Shown: positions 52,609 through 64,000 of the stretch, piece by piece
Layout: every line of letters begins with the position of its first letter
How positions within the stretch are numbered: position 1 is the first letter of the stretch
Assembly: GCA_019677205.1 (NCBI GenBank)
Contig: JAAMXY010000738.1
Location: forward strand, 1-64,000
DNA: 64,000 nt
DNA from: Pinguiococcus pyrenoidosus
Lineage: Eukaryota; Sar; Pinguiophyceae; Pinguiochrysidales; Pinguiochrysidaceae
Direction of reading: 5' to 3'
Program-made: the position numbers and the translations under genes
The notes under the pieces: model-generated
Told to the model about the DNA's origin: nothing
The model's input: only the letters and a program-made list of their open reading frames with translations
The model's database searches: none

Positions 52609-55600
52609 TCAGCCGCCTCTCCTGCGCGGAGTCCGCACGGTCTTCACCGTGGTGGCATCCGAGCGCACGCTCGAGGCTCCGACGGACTGCTCGTCCTCCT
52701 CCGCGAGGGCCTGCAGCTCGGCCACAGCCGACAGCAGCTTCGTCATGCCGGTTGGGCTGTAGATCGGCTGAGCGGGGCTGGCGACGGGTATCGTAATCGT
52801 GAGCGGATCCTGCTCTCCCGTGTGGGGGACGTCGCCGGGCGGGTCCTCCGACATTGGGCCGCTGTTGCTGTTGCAGCTACTGACGCTGCTGGTGAAGCCC
52901 TTGGTAGCTTTCACCATCATCCTCACGCGGTTCGCCGCCGATTTGAAGCGCGATCGCGCGACCAGTCGCCGGGCTTCTTCCCTCGCTCGGGACACCTCCT
53001 GGCTATCCATCGCGGTCTTTTTCGCCGTCTTGGGCGGAGGCGGTGGCTCCCGATCCAGCCATCGCGCGAGGGCACGCTCAGCCTTGACGGCCGGTTTCGC
53101 GACCGCTTGCCTTCGCGTCGTGGCGGTGAGCGGTCGCAGCAGCGTTATCGCGATCGGCCTCTCGGAGAACTGGAGCTTCGCCAAGGCAGAGATGAAGCCG
53201 CAGTTCTCCACGTTGTCGTCGCCTACGGAGAGCAGCACGGAGCCAACCTCGAGTCCGGCCTCCTCGGACTGGCTCCCGTGGGACACCGAGCTCACGACGG
53301 CGTACTCCTGTCCGAGCGCCGCCGTGGAGATGAACGCGGAGATGGTGAAGTCCAGCGGCTCGCTGTCGTCCAGAATCTGGACGGATCGCTTGATCGCCGC
53401 GTCCAGCGCGCTCCCCGTGACCACGTCCACGTGCAGATGGCCGCCGAACTCCGAGCTGCTCCTGCTGGAGCTCCGAGAGTTGCCGCGGCTGCGTCCTGGC
53501 CTCGCCTTCGGCAGGACGACTCTGTACACCAGCTCGTGGTCCCGTGGTCCCGTGAGGGCGGGGAGGGACTCCCGGAGCAGCTCCGATTCCCGCGGAGAGC
53601 CCGGATAGCTGCCCGGTGGGGGCGGCGTCCCTCGAAGCGGAGGCGCCGGCGGGATGTCGAATCCGGGCGAGAGGGGCCGGCCGGGCATGTCGCCGTGAAT
53701 CGACTTGACCTTCGCGCGATGCGTCACGGGGAACGCCTCGCGCTCCGAATCGGGCGTCGGACTTGGGTTCCGGAACTCGCGTCGCTGGTCCTCTGGATAC
53801 TCCGGCAGGATGGCGAGGCCCCTCAGCGGAGACGTGCTCCCATCCGCTCCGCTCGAGGCCTCCAGCTCGTCGGTGTCGTAGTATGGCTTGTGGTCCAGGA
53901 AGGCGAGCAGGGACGACGATCTGCTTCCGCCCAAACCGAAACCCCCAAGAAGGAGGGGCAACGTAGACGATGTTAGACAGCGCCACGGCAGTCAGAAGTT
54001 TTCGCAAGGAGCATTACCTCTTCTGGGGAGAGTAGGATTTCTCCGAGAGCGAGGAGACGCTCGCCTTGTCCTCGATGATGATGGAACGGTTGGGGTCATG
54101 CTCCGGTCCCCGGATGGGCTTGGACTCCCCCGACGTCCACGGCGTGTCGATCTCGCTGCCATCGTGCAGGCTCGATTGAGAGAACTTGGACTTTTTGACG
54201 CGGCCGGACGTAGGTCGCTGCTTGATCTTCGTGGAGGGCGGCCGGTTCCGCGCCGCCAGAATCGGACCCTTGGCGACGCGGTGGTCGAACGCGTTGTGTA
54301 GCTCTCGCAGCTTGCCCTTCGTGCGCCTCCACGCATCCAAATTGCGCTCTTTCTTCATTGCCTGCAGGGCGGAGTCGATCGCATGCGCCCACTCCTGGAT
54401 TTCCGCCTCGGTGCCTGCGCAAAACACAAAGTCTGCGCTGCGCTGGTTGCTCAGTGTCAAAATGGAGGAGTCCTTCATGCGACGAATGTGCACGGGCCTG
54501 TCGCCGCTGTCGAAGTTTGGGAACTTCTGCTCAAGGAGCCACGAGAAGCTCCCCTTTCGGGCCTGGTGCGCCCTCACGAGCTGCTCCTGCATGTCCTGGA
54601 TCTCGGCCACGTCCGTTTGCCGGTCGGTGGCCAGCTTCTGGCGCTCGTCGAGCGTGTTGAGGACGTTGGACTCGCTCGTGAAGAGCGCCTCGGCGTTCCT
54701 GACGATCTCGTCGTTGCAGACGGGATAGTTGGCGATCCGGATCGTGTGTCCCACGCTCAACCTGTAGAAGCCCTTGGCGACGCGCGAGTCCCGGTCGACG
54801 CAGTAGTAGATCCCGTCGGGGGTCAGGAAGGCGTAGCGCAGGTTCCAGGTCTTGATGGTCGCGGCCACCGCCTTCTTCTTGATGTAGCCCTCCCGCAGGA
54901 CTTCTATCTCGTCGCCGAAGCACGAGTTCCTCACGAGATGCCGCTCTTGCCGGAGCGCCACTCCACGGTAGACGTACCGGCCGTAGGCCAGGGGGATCAC
55001 CTGCTTGGCAGCTGCGGAGCGCAGTTGCAGCTGGTCCAGCCACAGGTCCCGCTGCCCCTTCGAGTCCGCACGCAGGTGCACGATCCCTTGCTCGATCTTG
55101 ACGCCCGGCATGGACGTGAGGTCCCGGCTGGTGGACACGCCGGTGGCGGGCGCCGACCTCGCGCCGAACATGTCGGACAGGAGCATGGTCGGCCCCTCCC
55201 GATCGGTGCTCCGGCTGCGACTCCTCAGCAGCGACCTTGCCGCCGACGCGTGCGGCTGCATGTCGATGACGAGGTCGTACCTCTGCGTCGCCGGCTCCGA
55301 CTCGATCTCCGATTCGACGTCGTCGACGTTGCCGCAGGGCGCATTGCGGCTCTCCGGCTCGCTGGTCTCCGCCGCAAGCACCGTCTCGGCATCAGGGACG
55401 TAGATGGTGGCGAACGCGAGGTCTAGCATGATCTGCGGCTGCAGCAGCGGTCCCCTGGACAAGAAGAGATACTGTCCTTGCACCGCGCACCAACGCATAC
55501 GCCACTTGGTGCGGCGCCAACGCGAGCGCCGCAGCAACCACGACGCAAAGCCATAGGTCTTCGGCAGCCCAAGCTCTGCTCCGGACCCAACCGCCACCAG

Positions 55601-56053
55601 GTGCTACCACCAAGAAACGAAGAAGCAACGCGTGAGTATTGGCTGGCCGGCGCTTGCAAGCCTTCAACGAAGTCTCCGGGAAAAGCTGAGCTCTCTCGCG
55701 AATCTCCTGCGATGTTGGCGCACCTTGTAGCCGGTGACTTTGTCCATGTAGGTGACGGAGCGATCGCCCGCGATGCCCAGCACTTGCTCCGCCTTGCGCG
55801 GCGCGGCGCCCACGCCCAGGCCCAAGCGCGAGAGGAGATACTTGCGACGCCGATTGGTCGCGCCGTGGTTGTCGTCGGATTCGGAGCCGGAGTCCAGCAC
55901 GCGCTCCACCTGCCCATTCTGCCCGATCTGCGCGCGGCTGGCGCGGCCTCTGCTGTCGCGGAAGGGAAAAGGCGCCTCGTCCGCTGCCGGCGCCTCGTCC
56001 GGCGCCGGCAGCGCCGGCGGCTCCGAGCTGCGGCGCGGGCGCCGCGACCACAT
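52609..56053 (-). CDS. Double PH domain-PDZ scaffold protein
   Basis: Exons 56053-55724, 55558 to about 54017, and about 53919-52609 join in phase (VTGYK/TYGFASW, SPQK-R/SSLLAF), for about 1060 residues. An in-frame ATG at 56161 would add 36 residues. The N-terminus is Pro/Ala and Arg-rich. The first PH-like domain starts TYGFASWLLRRSRWRRTKWRMRWCAVQGQYLFL, with a long insertion. The second, EGYIKKKAVAATIKTWNLRYAFLTPDGIYY, ends at EIQEWAHAIDSALQAM. The third exon holds Pro-rich and Ser/Arg segments, then a PDZ domain (YAVVSSVSHGSQSEEAGLEVGSVLLSVGDDNVEN). PH domains bind phosphoinositides and PDZ domains bind C-terminal tails, so a membrane-associated scaffold is likely. I know no named family with this order. 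GCGGGAAA lies 127 bases before the ATG. Confidence 0.8.
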
Positions 56054-56960
56054 GGCAGCGCTGAGGGCTTCCCGGGGGAGAGAGCGGCGGCTGTGACCGA
56101 TGCGAACGCGTGTCCAGATGAGACGGGTCCGGGCGGTCGAGCGGTCACAGCGGGCGCACACGACGACGACTTCGGGGTGGGCGGGAAACCCTCATTTTCA
56201 ATGCGAAGATCGGGCGTTTGGGGGAGCGCGACAACACCCAGAGAGCATGACAAGGTTTGGAATCCGATGCTCGGCCGTGCTATGGACATGTCAGGCTTCG
56301 GATGTCGCGGAGTGCCAATCGGGGGCGAGCCGTGCCACGCGCCGGCGCGTACAAGGCGCCCAGTTCAGCGGGATGTCCAATGACAGCGTTCCGATCAGAG
56401 CGCGCGAATAGGAGGAGGCGAGTGGATTGTGATTGCATAGGAAAGCCTCGAGGAAGGCTGATGTGTTTGATTCGAGCAGGGCTGCAAAAGGTCCTTTCGG
56501 TTTTGCACGTTCATGATACAGGTCAGAGGCACGGCGATGCTACTATTCCAGTTGCACGTTGAGGTGGTCCTCTGCCTGCTACATTTGGGGGAATATCTGC
56601 ACCTTCGTGTTCTCAACGCGTCAAGGGCTGCATTCGCAGTGCTATCGCCGCTGGGCTACCTCCCCGATTGGCCGTTGAAATTATATCAATCGTCAATCTT
56701 TTGCGAGAGGCTTCTTTCCAGGTGCCTCATTGGCTTCATCGGCGTCCATCATCCTTCGGTTCATTCCTCAGCTGTATCACAAAAAAATTGGCGTGGATTG
56801 GCGGCCCCTGATTGGTGATGTCTTCGCGCTTTGAGCCAATCACCTCGCGCCACTGCAGTTGCATGGCCGCTTGAGACACGGCCTTTTTGGACCGCTTCTG
56901 ACTTCGTGCATTTCCCGCCGAAATTGCGACGCGTTCCTTGCCGGCGAGGATCCGCGTGTG
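56054..56960. promoter_or_regulatory. Divergent promoter with two oppositely oriented E2F-type sites
   Basis: GCGGGAAA at 56181-56188 faces the PH-PDZ gene and TTTCCCGCCG at 56911-56920 faces the NACHT gene (40 bases from its ATG). CCAAT/ATTGG motifs cluster at about 56727, 56796, 56811 and 56836. Open frames on the minus strand here are extensions of antisense frames. Confidence 0.5.
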
Positions 56961-59900
56961 ATGCCAGCCATGGATCCTCTGGACAGCGCCGTTCTGGAGG
57001 CCAAGCACCCCTCGGATGTCTCGCTGGTGTCCGTGCTGGACTTCCTGCGCTCGCACTTCGACGACCTGAAGGTCTGCGAAGAGCATGCGGACGCGCGTGC
57101 GGGTACGTTGGCGCAGCTCGCGGAGTTGGGGGCGTTGGCCTCCCGCTCGCATCCGCGAATGCTGACGATCGCGCGCGCTGCAGACACGCTGTACACGGTG
57201 CTCTACGAGCTCGAGGAGCTCTACAGCAGCGGCTACACCATGCCGCACGAGCGCAGCAACAGCACGGATACGCGCCAGAGCAACGTGAAGGAGTCGCCGC
57301 TGGACGTGTTCTTCAGCAGCTTGAAGGAGCTGCAGCTGCACGTGAGCAAGTGGAACAACTACAGTCCCAGCAAGAAGCGCTTCAGCTACAGCGTGAGCGC
57401 CGGCACTTCGCTTCGGCGAAAGTACCAGAAGCTCTTCGCGCAGGACCTGGACCGCATCAACGCCAGCTTCTCGGCGCTGCAGAGCATGCTGACCACCAAC
57501 TCCACCGCCACCAGCAGCATCTCGGCGCGCCTGCGCCAATACGAGAACGTCATCCCGTCCGGCGTCCGCTACGACGCCACCCACGCGGTGCCCGGCGCGA
57601 GGGCCTGGCTTCTGCACAAGCTTCGCGACTTCCGCGACAACGCCGGAGTGCCCTTCTGCATGCTGGTGGCCCCCTCGGGCTTCGGCAAGACCACCACGCT
57701 GGCCCAGCTGGCGGTGCAGGACCCCATGCTCACCGTCGCCGCGCACTTCTGCCGCTTCTACGAGAAGAACCGCGTGGATCCGCTGCGCATCGTGCGCTCG
57801 CTCGCGCAGCAGCTTGCCGCCAAGGTAGCCCAGGCATCCCGGAAAAGCAGCGCCGGCGAGCGCTGGGGCGGAAGGCCGGACGACTGACGAGGTTGCCTCG
57901 ACTCCATGGCACAGGTGCCGGCGTATCAGGCGGAGCTCGCGCGGCTGTCCGAGGAGCAGGAGTTCTTCCGGGAGCGCGTGGTGCACTCGTCGCAGATCCC
58001 GCTGGACGTGCTCTTCCGCGACCTCATCACGGAGCCGCTCAAGTCCAGCGTGGGCAACAAGCTCACGGTGTCGGGCAGCTCCACCAACCAGCGCGTGGCC
58101 ATCATCATCGACGGCCTCGACGAGATCGACCACCGCGCCATGCTGCAGCTCCTCGGCGTGCTCCAGCACAACAGCCCGCTGCTGCCGCGGCAGCTGTGCT
58201 TCCTGTGCTCCATCCGCACCTCCACCTTCTTCGAGCTCGACGACATCTTCAAGCTGAGCGAGCAGATCTTCCCCATCGACGCGCAGACGCAGGTCGACGA
58301 GTGCCTCGCCGATGCGGAGGTGTACCTGAAGGAGGAGCTCTTCGGCGACAGCCCAGGCGTGGCGCCGCTGGTGCGCAAGCTCGCGGAGCAGTCCGAGAGC
58401 AACTTCCTCTACCTCCGCTTCCTCGCTGCCCGCTTCAAGCAGATCAAGAAGGCCCGGGGCAAAGTCCCCTTCTCTCGGCAGGAGATTGACGACCTTGTGT
58501 TCCCGTCGCTCGAGGTGGCCCTTGCCGACCAGATGACCATCGCGCAGAAGAACGCGGGCAGCGATGCGGTGAATCGCATCGTCCGCACCCTGATCGCCAG
58601 CCCGGTCCGCCTGCATCTGGACGAGCTGCCGCAGTTCTGCGGCCTCACCAAGGCGAAGACGGAGGAGTGCATCAAGGAGCTCTCGATCTTCGTCCAGGTG
58701 CAAGGCAAGGCGCCGGTGACCTACGTGACCTTCATCCACAAGTCCATCGTGGCCTGGCTCACCGGCGAAGACGAGTTCCCGACGAAGACGCCCTTCTGCA
58801 CGCGCGCGGCGGCTCACACACAGCTGGCGCAGGCATGCTGCACCCTGCTGGTGGCGCCGGGCGAGTGCCTCCACTTCGAGGGCGTGCCCCGCTTCCGCAG
58901 CGATGCCGTGGCGGCCAGCAAGGCGATCTGCCTGGCCAAGGACAGCCCCGTCCAGATGGACGCCTCCATGGACACGGCCGTGAAGTATGCGTACGCCTAC
59001 GTGATCCACCATCTCCTCTCGGCCGGCGCCGACTCCTCCTACACCACGAAGAGCCGCTTCGTCGACGTGGCGCTAAGCCTCTTCTGCAGCCTCTCCGTCC
59101 TGGAGCGCTGCCAGTCCATCTTCCCCAAGCAGATCCTGCTCTACAAGTACCGCGAGCTGCAGGAGATCCGGCGCCTGGCCAACCCGTTCTACGCGCGTCC
59201 CCTGGCGCTGTTGCGCGAGACCCTGCAGCTGTCGGAGCTTGCCATGCGCGTCGAGGCCGTGAACCTGGCCGAGCAGCTCTGGTCGAGGCTCTCGCACTGG
59301 TTCACCGCCGGAGCCAAGGGCGAAGGCGTCCTGCAGCTGGCCAGCAACGCGGAGGGAGAAGGACAGGGATGCATCCGGCGCCTGATCAGCGATTGCGCGA
59401 TCCGGCGCTTGGATCCGCCGACGACCTGCTCGATCCGCGCGTGGCGGAAGCCCATCCTGAAGGCGCCATCCCTCGGCATCACCAAGCCGCTGAACGGGCT
59501 GTCGGGATCGCGGATCCTGGGACTGCAAACGATCCTGCCGGCGAACGAGGGCCTGGCGGAAAGCCCCCTGATTGCCGTCCTGGACGCCCGAGGCACCGTG
59601 ACCGTCGTGCAGGACGGGGCGATCCTCGGCGCCTGGGAGGAGTCCACCTCCGCGAGCTGCTTCGCGGGATGGAGAACCGCCGAGGGCGCCATCCGCTTTG
59701 CCTTTGGGCTCTGGACGGGCGCCTTGCAGGTGACAACCATCGGCGTGTCCGACGGCAAGATCTCCGCATCCGAGCCCCTCGTGTTCGGCGGGCACGGTGG
59801 TAGCGTCAGCTGCATCCTTCCCTGCGAGGGTGCTGGCGAGTACCTCGTCAGCGGTGGCGCGGATCACATGGTGAAGGTCTGGGACACGAGCGGCGAGCCG

Positions 59901-61869
59901 ACCCGCGTGGCCTCCCTTGCCGGCCACTCCAAGCCGGTGACCTGCGTCGCGAGCGCGGTGCTGGCCAGCGAGTCCGCGGTGCTCATCAGCGGGTCTCAGG
60001 ATTCCACCGTGAAGGTCTGGAAGGCCCCCTTCAATGGCGAGGGCGAACACGAAGACGTCTCCGGAGAGGAAAGCTTGCTCATCACTCTCGCTGAGCACAA
60101 GGGCGCCATCACCGCGCTGAGCTCGTGGTCCACGAGCAGCAACCAGGTGATCCTCGCGTCGGGCAGCTGGGACACGGACATCCTGCTCTGGAACCTGACC
60201 GAAATGCTCGCGGGCTCGCTGAGCAAATCGTTCTGCAAGCTCGAGTGGCACGCGCTGCCGGTCACCAGCCTGAAGTTCTGGAACACGGTCTACGGCGAAT
60301 CGCGGCTCTGCAGCACGGGCTGGGACGGTTGCGTGCGCTTGTGGGACCTCGTGGACGACCCGGACAAGGGCGGCCGCGACAGCCTCACCTACGGAGCGAC
60401 CGTGTGGGTGGACCCCACCGATGAGCTCCGGGTCGACAACGAGCATCAGGCCCCCATTGTTGCGATGACCGCGTACCATTCCGAGGGCGCGGACGAGACG
60501 ATCTACACCGGCGACATGTCTGGACAGGTCCGCATCGTGCGAGCGGTCGCGAGCTCCGAGCTGGACGACCACAGCCGCAACTCTCTGGTGACGCTGGACA
60601 CGCGCTGCCTCGTGATCACGCAGTCGCACCTGGAGGAGGACGCCGATCCGGCCAAGTACTTCGTCGCCACCAGCACGCGGTCTCCGGACATCTCCTTCTG
60701 GTCGCTGGGCCGCCTCGATGCGCTTCCGGCGGCAAAGCAGACTCCCGGCCACTCGGGCTTCGTCTCCTCGCTTTGCTCCTTCGAGCTGCCGCTGGTCGAT
60801 GGATCCACGGGCTCCTACCTCGCAACCGGGTCCGACGACTGCACCATTCGGCTGTGGAACTTGAAAGGTGAGAACGCCCAGCTCTTTCATCGGCCTTGCA
60901 TGCTTCGCATCTTCTACTTCTTGACTGACTCGGCCGCCGTTTCTCCCTCTTCTCTCTTGTTCCTTTCTTCCTGCTTGGTATCCAGATCCCGAGGGTGTCA
61001 AGATCCTACGCGGCCACTCGAAGTGGATCACCTGCGTGCACGCGTTCAAGGATCGCCGCGAGCGTACCTGGCTTGCAAGCGGAGGCTACGACCAGAAAGT
61101 GCGTATCTGGGACACGGTGTCTGGCGAGTCGCTGCAGGAGCTCCGCGGCCACAAGGGCTGGATTTCTTGCCTGCATTCGTTCGCCGGCGGCGAAGGCAAC
61201 CCCATGCTCGCAAGTGGCTCCGTGGACTACACCATTCGGGTGTGGAACATCGATGATCGCGCTGTTGGTAAGTGGAAGCGCAAGCTCAAGCGCGCGAGCG
61301 TCTCGGAAAACCTTTCGAAGCATTCGAACCCTGATCCTTTTGGCAATCCCTGGCTTGTCTTTTTCACAGGCGACGAAACCACGTCTATGGCCACCTCCCT
61401 GGCGGTGCTCAAGGGCCACTCCGGCTGGGTGACCTGCCTGGCGTCCTTCCCGGACAAGAACGGCAACACCAAGCTCGTGTCGGGCAGCATGGACGCGACG
61501 ATCCGCGTCTGGGACATGGGCGCGCTTGGCTTCCCCATCGAGGCTGGCCACTGCATCAACTCGATCAAGGGCCACAAGGGCGACATCACGGCGTTGGTGT
61601 GCTTCGTGAATCGCCTCGGCAAGGCGCGGCTCGTGTCTGCCAGCTTGGATCAGTCTGTGAAGGTGTGGGACCCCGAAATGGGCGCATGCCTCGCCACCTA
61701 CGTCTTCGACGAGGCCGTTGCGAGCATGGTCGTGGTAGATCAACCCAAGATCCCGAGCGCTGAGGAAGAAACGAAGGAGGAGATCCCAGCGCCCCGTCCG
61801 AGCGAAACCCTGGTGGGCCTGTTGTTCAAGACTTCCCCAGCTCCCAGCTACATCACCATCTCTGCTTGA
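56961..61869 (+). CDS. NACHT-WD40 STAND ATPase
   Basis: Exons 56961-57824, 57915-60867, 60986-61267 and 61370-61869, all phase-consistent; 1532 residues (ATG 56970 is an alternative). Residues 1-220 are helical and carry no known effector domain. The NTPase has Walker A MLVAPSGFGKTTTLAQLA (about 234-251) and Walker B VAIIIDGLDEID (about 349-360), the NACHT type with DxxDE. A helical winged-helix-like arm follows (about 400-750), including FIHKSIVAWLTGEDEFP. From about 905 to the end come at least ten WD repeats, such as YLVSGGADHMVKVWDT, LISGSQDSTVKVWKA, LASGGYDQKVRIWDT, LASGSVDYTIRVWNI and LVSASLDQSVKVWDP. TEP1/NWD1-like STAND proteins have this plan: nucleotide-driven oligomerisation with the propeller as sensor. 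Ligand and effector output are unknown. Confidence 0.9.
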
Positions 61870-62211
61870 TGGCGCTCCGGCGCGGCAGAAGGGTGAGCGG
61901 CAGAGGGCAGTCCGGGGAGAGATGAGAAGCCCGCCGACCTGTTTGATAAGAATCGCTGAATGAATTGTTGGGAAGTCCATGATGTTGCGTACGTCTAGTG
62001 TTTGTGACATGGAGGGTGTGGAGCTCTTCGAAGCGAACGAAGCGTTCGTTTGCTAGTTCTCTTGCTTCTTGACGCGTCGTGTTCCAACGAAGTACATTTC
62101 ACACACGAGTAACAAGCGTGGAAGCAAATGCTGTCCTTTCGGCCTTAAGTTCACAAAATTTTCCTTCGCTACTATCTGACGTAATTGCCCAGATCCGACG
62201 ATCTGGCGATT
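61870..62211. other. Convergent 3' gap
   Basis: About 340 bases between the stops of the NACHT and HMBS genes. Nothing beyond probable 3' UTRs is seen. Confidence 0.4.
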
Positions 62212-63573
<1,362 letters not shown>

Positions 63574-64000
63574 GCTGATTCGGGAGCTCCGGGACGGCAA
63601 AGTGCGGCGGTTGAGGCCTTTGCGGCTGCGGCGCAGCTCTTTGAAGTTGCGGAGAGAGACATCTTGAAGATTGCGAGATCTCTTCAAAAGCGGGTTTCAA
63701 AGCGGAGAATACCGGGGATCCAAATATGTTCCTATGGGAGTTAGATTGAAATGGCAGCAGCGGATCGAGAGGGGGTAACAGTTTCGAAATGAGTAGACTA
63801 AGGTATGAGCAGGAGCGAGGCTGGGCGGATGGGAGACGCACAGGTCTGAGATGGTCGTTAAAGGAAAGAGGAAATCAAAGAGAAACTCTTTACGGCGCTT
63901 CGACGCCCTCCGAAGACCTGTGGTTTCTTTGTCTTTCCCTGTTTTCACCCACTTCTTCCACCCTCGCATTCTGCTCTCAGAGCCTACGGACCCCGCAACC
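63574..64000. other. 5' flank of the HMBS gene
   Basis: Promoter side of HMBS up to the window edge. Open frames here have no domain or plausible exon borders. No motif is assigned. Confidence 0.35.

Noticed and set aside
52822-55426. Long plus-strand frames over the PH-PH-PDZ gene
   Set aside because: Antisense to exons with PH and PDZ motifs; the products are Arg/Gly/Val-rich without fold signals.
56736-61049. Two long minus-strand frames (758 and 658 codons) across the NACHT-WD40 gene
   Set aside because: They mirror GC-rich codons of a gene with clear NTPase and WD motifs. Their proteins are low-complexity Gly/Arg/Leu/His-rich, with no domains.

Overview
The window is nuclear DNA of a eukaryotic alga with a complex, red-lineage plastid. 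Most genes carry several short GT-AG introns, usually about 40-120 bases, often with a CTAAC or CTGAC branch site 10-25 bases before the acceptor. Four proteins start with a secretory signal peptide that leads, or plausibly leads, into a plastid transit region: the PDZ-ferredoxin, a WD-repeat protein, DGD1 and hydroxymethylbilane synthase. In three of them a phenylalanine lies just after the signal peptide (VVAFQAP, ETFSAAR, AAAFGVA), the rule for secondary red plastids. GC-rich coding DNA, the intron style and the mature N-termini (LRM...) fit a cryptophyte such as Guillardia best; a haptophyte or stramenopile is not excluded. All splice sites given are my own reading from phase, branch site and protein continuity; none was tested against RNA.

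Layout. 0.4-3.6 kb: plastid PDZ-ferredoxin (+) and a cytochrome P450 (-). 4.3-10.2 kb: methyltransferase-TPR protein (-) diverging from a WDR26/Gid7 homologue (+). 10.9-15.7 kb: cyclic-nucleotide-type K+ channel (-), a coilin-like protein (+) and ESCRT-III CHMP5/VPS60 (-). 16-23.2 kb: a long, many-exon polyglutamine protein of unknown function (+). 23.7-26.4 kb: plastid-targeted WD-repeat protein (-). 27.2-31.4 kb: tandem pair of amino-acid transporters (+). 31.9-41.4 kb: small membrane protein (-), JMJD4 hydroxylase (+), and a 2105-residue Sfi1-type centrin-binding protein (-). 41.8-46.8 kb: DGD1 galactolipid synthase (+), an acidic possible NoCut/ANCHR-like protein (-) and an OMS1/METTL7-like methyltransferase (+). 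46.9-52.2 kb: NOG1 (-), aspartate carbamoyltransferase (-) and RPB6 (+). 52.6-63.6 kb: a PH-PH-PDZ scaffold (-), a 1532-residue NACHT-WD40 STAND ATPase (+) and hydroxymethylbilane synthase (-).

The genes do not form one pathway. They mix plastid metabolism (HMBS, DGD1, ferredoxin-like, perhaps ATCase), core information processing (NOG1, RPB6, JMJD4, coilin-like), membrane remodelling (CHMP5 and possibly the 44.5 kb gene), ubiquitin ligase (Gid7), signalling and transport. The most striking signals outside the genes are a TTTCCCGC (E2F-type) element just upstream of eight start codons, always on the sense strand; AT-rich promoter islands; and CT-rich repeats that always read as pyrimidine on the transcribed sense strand. 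I saw no transposon, CRISPR array, rRNA or tRNA gene.
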